Source: Chryseobacterium sp. c4a (GTDB lineage: Bacteria; Bacteroidota; Bacteroidia; Flavobacteriales; Weeksellaceae). Taken from it: a stretch of DNA of 64,000 bases. The stretch spans positions 124,001-188,000 of the forward strand of contig NZ_WXVU01000007.1 of assembly GCF_009900745.1 (NCBI RefSeq). The letters are read 5' to 3'. Position 1 is the stretch's first letter; each line of letters opens with the position of its first letter. The notes under the pieces were generated by a model. The model was not told the DNA's origin. It was given only the letters and a program-made list of their open reading frames with translations, and ran no database searches. Made by a program: the position numbers and the translations under genes. Below, piece by piece: positions 16,685 to 24,843 of the stretch.

Positions 16685-17947
16685 ATGAAGATGCGTAATT
16701 TAGTACTTGCTACGGCTGTTGTTTTATCCCTGTTTTCTTGTAAAAATAAATCTGAAACCAAAGAGGCTTCAGCTGAAAATACAACCAACCTTCCCAACTA
16801 TGGAAATGTGGATTTAGGAAATGTATTTACAAAAGCAGATGGGCAGCTTTCCAATAAAGAATCACTGACGGGTTATATCGATCAGTACTATAAAAAAGTA
16901 TGGGAAGGCGGAGACCTTAGCGGTGGAATTTTGGTGGCTAAAGGTGATGAGGTTCTCTATGAAAATTACAGAGGTTTTGGAAGAGAAGGTAATCAGATGC
17001 CTATCGATAAAAATACACCATTACACGTGGCATCGGTTTCAAAAACATTGACGGCAATGGCCATGATGAAGTTGATAGAAGCAGGTAAAATAAAACTTAC
17101 TGATCATCTTACCCAGTTCTTTCCTGGATTTCCTTATCCTAACGTCACTGTTCAGACTTTATTGGATCAAAGAAGTGGGCTACCCAAATACGAATACTTT
17201 ATTACTCAAATAAAACCTGCACCAGAAGAACTTTCCAAACAGTTTATTACCAATCAGGATGTATTGAATATGATCATTAAATATAAACCGGATCTGGCAA
17301 GAGATACCGATACTGGGTTTATGTATTGTAATACAAATTTCGCTTTATTGGCTTTATTGGTTGAAAAAATAACCAAAACTCCTTTTCCGCAGGCAATGAA
17401 AGAAATGGTTTTCACACCGTTGAAAATGAACCATACTTACATTTTTCAAGAGAAAGATATTCCAACAGCTTCACAGTCTTTCTATTATGGAGCTAATAAA
17501 TTATACCCTTTAGACCGTTTGGATCTTATATACGGAGATAAAAATGTGTATACTACCCCAAGAGATTTATATAATTTCTCAAAAGCAATGTTTTCCAAAG
17601 ATTTCTTGAAACCGGAGCTGATGCAAATGGTATTCACTCCTTACAGTAATGAAAAAGCCGGAATGAATAATTATGGTCTTGGTTTTAGAATGAAAATATT
17701 TGATAACGGTGAAAAACTGACATACCACAACGGATGGTGGCATGGATCTAATGCCGTTTTTGCCCACCTCTTAAAATCTAAAGTTACCATTATTGCCATT
17801 GGAAACAAATATTCAGGTAAAGTGTATACGGCACTTGCATTGTCTGGATTATTTGAAAATTTCCCTTTACAGCAGGAGAAACTTCAGACTGTAATGAATG
17901 ACAGCAAAGATAGTTTGAACAGCGGACACGAAGTTTTTGGAGAATAA
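16685..17947 (+). CDS. Serine hydrolase lipoprotein, beta-lactamase (class C-like) family
   Basis: Exported lipoprotein with a penicillin-binding-protein-like serine hydrolase domain. The start is the ATG at 16685: the frame opens earlier with a TTG (16676), but 16685 gives a clean lipoprotein signal with LFSC at residues 16-19. A TACTTTTG -7-like box lies at 16643-16650. Active-site motifs are seen: SxxK at Ser117-Lys120 and YxN at Tyr214-Asn216. A late His-Asn-Gly motif (YHNGWWHG) takes the KTG position. Such proteins are D-amino-acid peptidases or esterases rather than proven resistance enzymes. First gene of a three-gene run. Confidence 0.85.
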   Translation: MKMRNLVLATAVVLSLFSCKNKSETKEASAENTTNLPNYGNVDLGNVFTKADGQLSNKESLTGYIDQYYKKVWEGGDLSGGILVAKGDEVLYENYRGFGREGNQMPIDKNTPLHVASVSKTLTAMAMMKLIEAGKIKLTDHLTQFFPGFPYPNVTVQTLLDQRSGLPKYEYFITQIKPAPEELSKQFITNQDVLNMIIKYKPDLARDTDTGFMYCNTNFALLALLVEKITKTPFPQAMKEMVFTPLKMNHTYIFQEKDIPTASQSFYYGANKLYPLDRLDLIYGDKNVYTTPRDLYNFSKAMFSKDFLKPELMQMVFTPYSNEKAGMNNYGLGFRMKIFDNGEKLTYHNGWWHGSNAVFAHLLKSKVTIIAIGNKYSGKVYTALALSGLFENFPLQQEKLQTVMNDSKDSLNSGHEVFGE

Positions 17948-17972
17948 TGTTTACTTTTGCTTAAACATTTTC

Positions 17973-19751
17973 ATGAGAAGATTTCTTTTATTATTGGTTA
18001 TCTGTTTTCTTGTACATTCTTGTGCAAGAGTAGGATCTCCTGTTGGAGGCCCTAAAGATACACTGGCTCCAAAGTTTTTAAGTTCAAATATTGATACAAC
18101 AAGGATAAATGTAAAAAGAGATATCCGCGAACTTCGCCTGGATTTTGACGAATACGTTACCTTGAAAGATATCAATAAAAATCTTATCATTTCTCCGCCG
18201 ATTAAGAATATCAAAAGAATTCTTCCATCGAATATTGCCAATAAATTTGTTCTTATCCAATGGACTGATACCCTTCAGGCCAATACGACTTATAATTTCA
18301 ACTTTGGAAATTCCATTGTAGACAATAACGAGTCTAATATTCTTCGGTATTTTAATTTTGCTTTCTCTACAGGAGAAAAACTGGATGATCTGTATATCAG
18401 TGGTGAGGTGAAAGATGTGATGCAGATTAAGAAGAAATCCGGAAGTAATGAAAATAAATTAGTGGTTGGATTGTATCAGGTAAAAGATACCATGAACTAC
18501 AAGCAAAAACCATATTATATCACCAAAGTAGATGATGACGGATATTATGAATTAAATTATCTTTCGCCAGGAAAATACAAAATCATTGCTTTTGAAGATG
18601 AAAATGGAAATTCTGTATACGATCCGGGAAAAGAAAAAATTGGATTCAAGAAAGAAGCTATTGATTTTGAAAAATCTATTTCAGGATTGAATTTAAGTGT
18701 GTATCCTTCCAAGAAAGCTTTGAAGTACTCAGAGATGAAAGAAGCTCCAGGAGGAGTTCTTATGACTTTTGAAGGACATCCAAATGAAGTAAAAGTTACT
18801 TCACTTGATGAAAAACTTAAAGATATAAAAGTAACCCATACACCAAAATCAGATTCAGTTAGGATCTGGTTTGATGCTGTGAAAAATAACGTGGGACAGG
18901 AAACAAATGAAAAGCTAGTCTTTGGCCATAATATGGGCGCTAAAAAAGACAGTATTTATTCAGTTTCTTTATTTTATAGGTATAATAAGAAAAATGCAAT
19001 GGATGTTTTCAGTGATAATGGAGGTGGTTCATTAGCTCCGAAATCTGATTTTAAAATCTCATCCAACTTCTTTATTGATAAAATTGACCCTTCAAAATGG
19101 AAACTGGCTGTTAAAGGTGATTCCTTAACAACTTTACCGTTTACAGCTAAGATCTCAGAAACTAATCCTTATCAGATACAGGTGCAATCAGATTTTGTTA
19201 ATGGAAAAGAGTACCAACTTACCATTCCTAAAGAAACAATTTCTTCTTTCTATGCAAAAAATACTCAATCCAAGCGATTTGACTTTACTGTTGATAAAGT
19301 AGAGCAGTATGGAAGCCTGGAGTTCACCCTTTCCAATGCTCCTTCTTCTAATTACTGGATTCAGTTGTTGGATTCTTCTGATAAAGTAGTATATCAAAAG
19401 TATACAAAGGGTGATAAAGTGAAATTTGATATTCTAAAACCCGCAGAATATGTCGTCAGAATCTTAGTAGATAACAATAATGATAAATACTGGGATGAGG
19501 CTGATTTCGCTACTGAGACCTTTGCAGAAGATGCTTATGTTTTCTATAAAAAAGCATTGGTAAGAGCATTGTGGGAAACAAGAGAAGAATGGGATCTGAA
19601 AGATACCAGAACACTTGATAATCCTAAGGGAACATTGGCTCCTACAGTACCGGTTCCTCCTCCTGCTCCTGAAGAAAAAGGAAAAACTGTGATAGAAAAT
19701 ACCAAGAAAGAAGTGAAATCCGGTAATGCAGTTTTAACTCCGGTAAAATAA
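17973..19751 (+). CDS. Ig-like domain lipoprotein
   Basis: Exported lipoprotein of 592 residues when started at the ATG at 17973. That start gives MRRFLLLLVICFLVHSC as a lipoprotein signal. The longer frame from 17937 overlaps the preceding gene and hides the signal. After the Cys comes ARVGSPVGGPKD, the standard opening of a Bacteroidetes lipoprotein family with a bacterial Ig-like (Big_5-type) domain; this domain covers about residues 30-130 (FDEYVTLKDI, TTYNFNFGNSI). The centre has a prealbumin-like stretch (YELNYLSPGKYKIIAFEDENG). A Pro-rich end follows. Function is unknown; cell-surface or gliding-related roles are suggested for relatives only by context. It lies 25 bp after the serine hydrolase gene. 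Confidence 0.8.
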   Translation: MRRFLLLLVICFLVHSCARVGSPVGGPKDTLAPKFLSSNIDTTRINVKRDIRELRLDFDEYVTLKDINKNLIISPPIKNIKRILPSNIANKFVLIQWTDTLQANTTYNFNFGNSIVDNNESNILRYFNFAFSTGEKLDDLYISGEVKDVMQIKKKSGSNENKLVVGLYQVKDTMNYKQKPYYITKVDDDGYYELNYLSPGKYKIIAFEDENGNSVYDPGKEKIGFKKEAIDFEKSISGLNLSVYPSKKALKYSEMKEAPGGVLMTFEGHPNEVKVTSLDEKLKDIKVTHTPKSDSVRIWFDAVKNNVGQETNEKLVFGHNMGAKKDSIYSVSLFYRYNKKNAMDVFSDNGGGSLAPKSDFKISSNFFIDKIDPSKWKLAVKGDSLTTLPFTAKISETNPYQIQVQSDFVNGKEYQLTIPKETISSFYAKNTQSKRFDFTVDKVEQYGSLEFTLSNAPSSNYWIQLLDSSDKVVYQKYTKGDKVKFDILKPAEYVVRILVDNNNDKYWDEADFATETFAEDAYVFYKKALVRALWETREEWDLKDTRTLDNPKGTLAPTVPVPPPAPEEKGKTVIENTKKEVKSGNAVLTPVK

Positions 19752-19755
19752 ATAT

Positions 19756-20214
19756 ATGAAGACAGCAAAGAAAGTAATCTTTTGGACTCTGGTAGCTTTT
19801 GCTCTTATTCAGTTTTTTCCAATTGATACGGTAAACAAACCCGTTGATTCCAAGGTGAATTTTGTTCAGATGAAGCAGGCTCCGGAAAAAGTAAGTACAC
19901 TTCTTAAAAATGCTTGTTACGACTGTCATTCCAATGAAACAGTATATCCTAAGTATGCTTATATAGCGCCGATTTCATGGTCTGTAAAAAGCCACGTAAA
20001 TGACGGACGACAGCACCTTAATTTTTCTATTTGGGGAACGTATAATAAAGAATTAAAAGAGAATATGCTCGATAGATCTATGGAAGCTCTTAAACATAAG
20101 ACAATGCCGTTACCAGGCTATATTGTTTACCATAAGGAAGCCAATCTGTCAGAAGCAGAAAGAACTTTGCTTATTCAGTATTTTGATGAAATGCTGAAAT
20201 CGAAAACGTACTGA
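19756..20214 (+). CDS. Haem-binding domain protein
   Basis: A 152-residue protein with an N-terminal membrane helix or uncleaved signal (about residues 5-22) and one c-type haem site, Cys54-Tyr-Asp-Cys57-His58. The region after it (SNETVYPKYAYIAPISW) is characteristic of the short Bacteroidetes haem-binding domain family. It probably sits in the periplasm and carries electrons; no partner is identified. The start follows the lipoprotein gene by 4 bases, so the two are co-transcribed. It ends before a pair of palindromes that probably stop transcription. Confidence 0.8.
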   Translation: MKTAKKVIFWTLVAFALIQFFPIDTVNKPVDSKVNFVQMKQAPEKVSTLLKNACYDCHSNETVYPKYAYIAPISWSVKSHVNDGRQHLNFSIWGTYNKELKENMLDRSMEALKHKTMPLPGYIVYHKEANLSEAERTLLIQYFDEMLKSKTY

Positions 20215-20226
20215 TTCAAGATATAA

Positions 20227-20288
20227 TTCCCACAGATTTTACAAGTCATTACAGAATGTTATAAAAACAACTGTGAAATTCGTGGGAA
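20227..20288. repeat. Palindromic repeat 1 between converging genes
   Basis: Arms TTCCCACAGATTTTACA (20227-20243) and TGTGAAATTCGTGGGAA (20272-20288) are inverted with three mismatches. It lies just past the haem-binding gene and may act as a terminator. Wording resembles palindrome 2, 23 bases on. Confidence 0.6.
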
Positions 20289-20310
20289 AATTGTTTTTAA
20301 TCATAAAAAA

Positions 20311-20385
20311 ACTCCCGCAGATTTTACAGGTTTAGCAGTTGGATTAATTCCAATAATCTGCCGCTTCTGTAAAATCTGCGAGAGT
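20311..20385. repeat. Palindromic repeat 2 between converging genes
   Basis: Nineteen-base arms ACTCCCGCAGATTTTACAG (20311-20329) and its reverse complement with one mismatch (20367-20385) flank 37 bases. Together with repeat 1 it fills the gap between the haem-binding and NUDIX genes. It looks like a REP-type intergenic palindrome that can also terminate transcription from both sides. Confidence 0.65.
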
Positions 20386-20399
20386 ATATATTACAAAAA

Positions 20400-20912
20400 T
20401 TATTTCTTCAGATAACCCTCAAAAAATCTCTTCTGAGAATCAAAAGCAATCTCATTAAGGTCAAGTTCCCGTAAAGGAATCCATACCGCTTCTGAGATCT
20501 CTGAAAGCTCAAGATTTACCTCAAACTTCTCTGAAACATTATACTCATAAAAAAGATCAATTGTATTGTAATCAATTTCTTTATACTGATAGATGTTAGG
20601 AAGGCTGGTAAGGTATTTCAGTTTAGAAATATCAATATCAAGCTGAAGTTCTTCAAAAAGTTCTCTTTTACAGGTTTCTTCTGCACTTTCTTTAGGGTCT
20701 ACAAAACCTCCTGCCAAATCCAGTTTTCCTTTTTTAGGATCCCTGTTTCTTCGGGTAAGATAAATTTCGTCACCGCATCTGATGACTACCGCTACAGCGC
20801 CAGCTACATTGTTGTACAGGGTAAAACCACATTCGGGGCAGCTCCATTTCTTTTCACCATCCCAATGTAAAGTCTCTTTGCCACAGCTTGGGCAATATTT
20901 CAATACTTTCAT
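20400..20912 (-). CDS. NUDIX hydrolase with N-terminal zinc ribbon
   Basis: Hydrolyses a nucleoside diphosphate linked to another group; NADH pyrophosphatase-like enzymes share the zinc-ribbon layout. The zinc ribbon has Cys7, Cys10, Cys25 and Cys28. The Nudix box, Gly-x5-Glu-x7-Arg-Glu-x2-Glu-Glu, spans about residues 69-91 (GGFVDPKESAEETCKRELFE). I start at the ATG at 20912, giving 170 residues. A longer frame begins with TTG at 20933. It is the last gene of a minus-strand run after xerD, 41 bases behind it. The true substrate cannot be told from sequence. Confidence 0.85.
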   Translation of the reverse strand: MKVLKYCPSCGKETLHWDGEKKWSCPECGFTLYNNVAGAVAVVIRCGDEIYLTRRNRDPKKGKLDLAGGFVDPKESAEETCKRELFEELQLDIDISKLKYLTSLPNIYQYKEIDYNTIDLFYEYNVSEKFEVNLELSEISEAVWIPLRELDLNEIAFDSQKRFFEGYLKK

Positions 20913-20953
20913 TCTTCTATAATTATTTTTCAAAGGTCAATAAGACCTTAGTT

Positions 20954-21868
20954 TCACTGAGTAATATTAACATTTCTCGGGTGATAACTTAAAATAACAT
21001 CCCTCAACTCTTCTGTCTTCAGATGGGTGTAAATCTCAGTGGTAGTAATGCTGGAGTGTCCCAGCATTTCCTGAATATAACGAAGATCTGCTCCATTCTG
21101 TAATAAATGGGTAGCAAAAGAGTGTCTGAATGTGTGAGGAGAAATCTTTTTGTTAACTCCTGCTTTATCAGTAAGTTCTTTAATAATAAGAAATACGATA
21201 ACTCTTGACATGGATGTTCCACGGCTGTTTAAAAACAGTGTATCTTCATATTTCTTATTGATTTTTCCTTTGGAACGTACTTCCTTGATATAGCTTTCCA
21301 GTAATTCAGCTGTGTAATCAGCTAAAGGTACGAAACGGGTTTTATTTCCCTTTCCATGTACCTTAATGTATTGCTCTTTGAAGTTGATATTGGAAATTTT
21401 CAAATCAATCAGTTCAGAGACACGAAGTCCACAACCGTACAGTACCTCAATGATACATTGATTTCTTTTTCCAAGATCTGTATTGACCTCAATGGCTGCA
21501 ATTATTCTATTAATATCCGGCAGACTTAAAGTATCCGGCAGGTATAGTCCCAGTTTTGGGCCTTCAAGTAGTGCTGCAGGGTTGTCTTCACGATATTCAT
21601 CTTCCAATAGAAATTTGAAGAAGGCTTTAATGGATGATATCCATCTTGCCTGTGATCTCTCACTGAATTTCTGTTTAGAAAGATTGAAAATGTATTCCTG
21701 CAGGTTTTCGTAGCCGATAGAATCTGGGCCGACGTTTGCCAGATCTTCTTCTGCGTAATCTTTTAGTTTCTTAATGTCCCGAACATAGGCGTCGAGCGTA
21801 TTGTCTGAAAAATTTCTTTCGAAACGAAGAAATATTTCAAAATCTTTGATCTTTTCATCCCAAGTCAT
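20954..21868 (-). CDS. xerD: Site-specific tyrosine recombinase XerD
   Basis: Chromosome dimer resolution recombinase of 304 residues, normal for Xer proteins. The catalytic set is complete: Arg149 (GCGLRVSEL), Lys in the beta-hairpin near 172-174 (HGKGNK), His245 and Arg248 (HTFRH), His271 (LGHSS) and Tyr280 (TEIYTH). The N-terminal core-binding domain covers about residues 5-90. It sits in an operon of housekeeping genes with a 6-base gap to the dCMP deaminase, not beside mobile-element genes or att-like repeats. This supports Xer rather than a phage or island integrase. Confidence 0.9.
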   Translation of the reverse strand: MTWDEKIKDFEIFLRFERNFSDNTLDAYVRDIKKLKDYAEEDLANVGPDSIGYENLQEYIFNLSKQKFSERSQARWISSIKAFFKFLLEDEYREDNPAALLEGPKLGLYLPDTLSLPDINRIIAAIEVNTDLGKRNQCIIEVLYGCGLRVSELIDLKISNINFKEQYIKVHGKGNKTRFVPLADYTAELLESYIKEVRSKGKINKKYEDTLFLNSRGTSMSRVIVFLIIKELTDKAGVNKKISPHTFRHSFATHLLQNGADLRYIQEMLGHSSITTTEIYTHLKTEELRDVILSYHPRNVNITQ

Positions 21869-21874
21869 TTGTGC

Positions 21875-22297
21875 TTATTTTTTTAGTTCACAGTCCGATA
21901 TTTGTTCTATTTCAATGTTATGGCCTCTCAAAAACGATATTCCATCGTCATCCGAATACTCATTAATATACACCAGTCTTGTAATACCTGCTTGCAGGAT
22001 TAGCTTACTACATTCCTTGCAAGGCGACAATGTTAAATATAACGTTGCTCCTTTTGCAGATTGTGTAGATGCCGCCAACTTCAAAATAGCGTTGGCTTCT
22101 GCATGTAATACGTACCAGTGCGTTTTTCCCTCTCCATCTTCACAGCAGTTTTCGAATCCCATAGGAGTTCCGTTGTAACCATCTGAAATAATCATCCTAT
22201 CTTTTACGATAAGAGCCCCTACCTGTTTTCTCTTACAGTAGGAGAGCTTTGCCCATTCCTGAGCCATTTTTAGATAAGCTTTGTCAAACTTATTCAT
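21875..22297 (-). CDS. dCMP deaminase family protein
   Basis: Zinc-dependent cytidine/deoxycytidylate deaminase fold, 140 residues. The zinc site is His65-Ala-Glu67, with Glu67 as the proton shuttle, and Cys93 and Cys96 in SPCKEC. Likely role: deamination of dCMP to dUMP for thymidylate synthesis (ComEB-like). Extra Cys residues at 51-52 precede the site, as in bacterial dCMP deaminases with a second structural zinc. It is 51 bases behind the enoyl-CoA hydratase gene and 6 bases ahead of xerD. Confidence 0.85.
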   Translation of the reverse strand: MNKFDKAYLKMAQEWAKLSYCKRKQVGALIVKDRMIISDGYNGTPMGFENCCEDGEGKTHWYVLHAEANAILKLAASTQSAKGATLYLTLSPCKECSKLILQAGITRLVYINEYSDDDGISFLRGHNIEIEQISDCELKK

Positions 22298-22348
22298 ACC
22301 GCAGCATTAGTTTTTTCGAAATAATTTGGATTAAAATCTTTTGAAAGA

Positions 22349-23116
22349 TTAGAAGTTCGGCTTTCTTTTTTCAAGAAAAGCAGTTACTCCTTCTTTCTTA
22401 TCAGCCATTTCAAAAAGCTCTCCGAAATACTTGATCTCAGTTTCGAAACCTTTATCCGTGTCCGATAAATTGACGGCATTAATCGCCTTAGATATTGCCA
22501 TTGGTGAATTATAGGCAATAGTGGTCGCTAATTCTTTCGTTTTGGTTAATAATTCTTCAATAGGGTATACTTCATTTACCAATCCGATCTCTTTTGCTTT
22601 TTGAGCAGGGATCATTTTGGCAGAGAAGATCATTTCGTTGGCAATACCTTTTCCGACAAGCTTGGGAAGCCTTTGAGTTCCTCCGTATCCTGGAATTAAT
22701 CCCAGTGTTACCTCAGGAAGCCCTAGTCTGGCGTTTTCCGATGCGTATCTGATGTGGCATGCCATAGCAAGCTCTAAACCTCCTCCTAATGCAAAACCGT
22801 TTACGGCAGCAATAACAGGCTTAGATAGATTTTCAATTTTGTTGAACAATGTATTTTGTCCGTTTCTTGCAAGTTCTTCAGCTTTTTCCTGTCCGAACTC
22901 GCTGAATTCCTTAATATCAGCTCCGGCTACAAAGGATTTTTCTCCGCTGCCTGTAAGGATAATTACCCTGCAGGAAGTGTCTGAATTAAGCTCATCCAAT
23001 GCAGAACTTATTTCCTGAATTGTTTTTGCATTTAATGCATTTAAACTTTCAGGTCTGTTTATGGTAATGATAGATAATTTATCTTCCTTTTTTAATAATA
23101 TATTTTCGTAACTCAT
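22349..23116 (-). CDS. Enoyl-CoA hydratase / isomerase family protein
   Basis: Crotonase-fold enzyme of 255 residues that hydrates 2-enoyl-CoA in fatty acid or related acyl-CoA breakdown. Both catalytic glutamates of true hydratases are kept: Glu115 (GGGLELAMAC) and Glu135 (LGLPEVTLG). The oxyanion-hole segment AGADIKE is at about 65-70. A C-terminal FLEKRKPNF ending is typical. It is the first gene of the minus-strand run leading into dCMP deaminase, xerD and NUDIX. Its exact substrate is not determined. Confidence 0.88.
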   Translation of the reverse strand: MSYENILLKKEDKLSIITINRPESLNALNAKTIQEISSALDELNSDTSCRVIILTGSGEKSFVAGADIKEFSEFGQEKAEELARNGQNTLFNKIENLSKPVIAAVNGFALGGGLELAMACHIRYASENARLGLPEVTLGLIPGYGGTQRLPKLVGKGIANEMIFSAKMIPAQKAKEIGLVNEVYPIEELLTKTKELATTIAYNSPMAISKAINAVNLSDTDKGFETEIKYFGELFEMADKKEGVTAFLEKRKPNF

Positions 23117-23162
23117 TTTTCCACTTTAAAATATCATCCTTCGCAAATTATGAATTTTTTAC

Positions 23163-23202
23163 AAAAAAAAGGAAAAAATATTATTTTTTTTTCCTTTTTT
23201 TT
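23163..23202 (-). terminator. Terminator after the catalase gene
   Basis: An A-run with GG (AAAAAAAAGGAAAAAA) is matched by its reverse complement, giving a long AT-rich hairpin with a U tract on the minus strand, about 20 bases beyond the catalase stop codon. Confidence 0.65.
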
Positions 23203-23221
23203 AATTTATTGTTCAATATGA

Positions 23222-24709
23222 TTATTTGGAGTGATTCATCATATTTGCATCAATATTGATGTTTAGTTGTGAAGCTACTTTCATGCCAAGCTCAATGTTG
23301 GCGCGGAAAAAGTGACATAATTGTCTGTTGATAATTTCCTCTCTTTTCGGGCCTGTAATTCCCTGCATGCTTCCTACAATATTTTGGATCAAATTGTTTC
23401 TGTCATCGGAATTCATTGCTTTTGAATACAAAAGTCCTGGCTGAGTATAATGATCACTGTCATTATCATTTCTGTTATAGTTAGCAACATGAGCGCTATC
23501 TAATTCATACTCAAAGTTTTTGTAAGACGAGTCTGGTTTGATATCATCAAAGCTGTTTGGATGATAGTTGGGCTTATCCTGATACTGGCTGGAATCTGCC
23601 ATATATCCATCTCTCTGATAATTATTAACGGCAAAAGGGCATCTGTTTACTTCCAACTGATGAGCATTTACACCCACTCTGTATCTGTGAGCATCTGGAT
23701 AAGAGAATAATCTTCCCTGAAGCATTTTGTCTGGGGAGAAGCTGATTCCGTTTATCAGGCTGCTTGGTGAGAAGGTAGATTGTTCTACGTGAGCAAAATA
23801 GTTGACAGGAACTTCGTTGAGTTCCATTTCTCCTACTTCAATCAAAGGGAAATCATCATGGAACCATACTTTAGTAACATCAAAAGGATTCCATCTGAAA
23901 TCTTTGGCCTGTTCTTCTGTCATCACCTGGATATACATTGTCCATTTCGGGAATTCTCCATTTTCAATAGCATTACAAAGATCTTCCTGTGCAAAGTCAG
24001 GGTTTTGTCCTGCCATTTTTACTGCTTCTTCATCGGTGAAATTTTTTACTCCTTGTTTTGTTTTGAAGTGAAACTTCACCCATACTCTTTCATTTTTATC
24101 ATTGATCATAGAGAAGGTATGAGATCCGAAGCCGTGCATATGTCTGTAACCATAAGGAGTTCCCCTATCTGACATTAATATAAGAACCTGATGAAGTGAT
24201 TCGGGATTTAAGCTCCAGAAGTCCCACATCATGGTTGCGCTTTTCAAATTGGTTCTTGGAAGCCTTTTTTGAGTATGAATAAAATCCGGGAATTTTTTTG
24301 CATCTTTAATAAAGAATACCGGAGTATTATTTCCTACCAGATCCCAGTTTCCATCTTCAGTATAAAATTTAAGAGCGAATCCTCTGGGATCTCTTGCTGT
24401 ATCTGCACTTCCTTTTTCGCCGCCTACTGTTGAAAAACGGGCAAACATTCTGCAGGAGTTTCCTACTTTGGAAAATAATTTAGCCTTGGTATATTGGCTG
24501 ATATCATGCGTTACGGTAAAGGTTCCGTATGCTCCGCTTCCTTTGGCGTGTACAATTCTTTCAGGAATCCTTTCCCTAACGAAGTGCGCAAGGTTTTCCT
24601 GAAGGACAAAGTCTTGCAGCAATACCGGGCCTCTTGGTCCTACCGTCTGGGAATCCTGATGCTCAAAATAAGGTGCGCCGTTGCTTAACGTTAATTTTTT
24701 AGAATCCAT
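23222..24709 (-). CDS. katA: Monofunctional haem catalase, small-subunit type
   Basis: Breaks hydrogen peroxide down to water and oxygen in the cytoplasm. The 495-residue length is that of small-subunit (clade 3) catalases. Catalytic His54 lies in RIVHAKGSGAYG, catalytic Asn127 in DLVGNNTPVFF, and proximal haem ligand Tyr337 in RLFSYPDAHRYR. No export signal. The gene is divergent from oxyR with 134 bp between the start codons, which strongly suggests peroxide-responsive control by OxyR. A TAAATTTG -7 element lies at 24781-24774 on the minus strand. Confidence 0.96.
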   Translation of the reverse strand: MDSKKLTLSNGAPYFEHQDSQTVGPRGPVLLQDFVLQENLAHFVRERIPERIVHAKGSGAYGTFTVTHDISQYTKAKLFSKVGNSCRMFARFSTVGGEKGSADTARDPRGFALKFYTEDGNWDLVGNNTPVFFIKDAKKFPDFIHTQKRLPRTNLKSATMMWDFWSLNPESLHQVLILMSDRGTPYGYRHMHGFGSHTFSMINDKNERVWVKFHFKTKQGVKNFTDEEAVKMAGQNPDFAQEDLCNAIENGEFPKWTMYIQVMTEEQAKDFRWNPFDVTKVWFHDDFPLIEVGEMELNEVPVNYFAHVEQSTFSPSSLINGISFSPDKMLQGRLFSYPDAHRYRVGVNAHQLEVNRCPFAVNNYQRDGYMADSSQYQDKPNYHPNSFDDIKPDSSYKNFEYELDSAHVANYNRNDNDSDHYTQPGLLYSKAMNSDDRNNLIQNIVGSMQGITGPKREEIINRQLCHFFRANIELGMKVASQLNINIDANMMNHSK

Positions 24710-24773
24710 ATATTGATGATTTGAATAATTGTTTTCGTGTTTTTCTAAATCGAAGTGTAAAGGTACTAATTAT

Positions 24774-24807
24774 CAAATTTACTTGAATTTTTAATTGCTA
24801 ATAACAA
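24774..24807 (-). promoter_or_regulatory. katA promoter
   Basis: On the minus strand TTG (24807-24805) is followed after 23 bp by TAAATTTG (24781-24774), the Bacteroidetes pattern at the long end of the known spacing range. It predicts a leader of roughly 55 bases. Confidence 0.5.
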
Positions 24808-24823
24808 AAACGTTATATCTTTG
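24795..24823 (+). promoter_or_regulatory. oxyR promoter
   Basis: TTG at 24795-24797 and TATCTTTG at 24816-24823 are 18 bp apart and fit the Bacteroidetes consensus. The two divergent promoters overlap, with the ATAAC/GTTAT palindrome between their elements. Confidence 0.5.
24801..24816. promoter_or_regulatory. Candidate OxyR operator ATAAC-N6-GTTAT
   Basis: A perfect 5-bp inverted repeat with LysR-box-like spacing lies between the katA -33 element and the oxyR -7 element. Its position would allow one bound OxyR to act on both genes. It is not a match to the four-part E. coli OxyR consensus, so the assignment rests on position. Confidence 0.4.
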
Positions 24824-24843
24824 TAATAGATAATATTAATCAA

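Noticed and set aside
16685..17947. Serine hydrolase as a beta-lactam resistance gene
   Set aside because: The SxxK and YxN motifs place it in the broad class C-like family, most members of which are peptidases or esterases; it is a lipoprotein in an envelope operon and lacks the close wording of AmpC enzymes.
20954..21868. Tyrosine recombinase as the integrase of a genomic island
   Set aside because: Sequence and length match XerD, it sits in a tight housekeeping operon, and no att-like repeats, tRNA or mobile genes are near.
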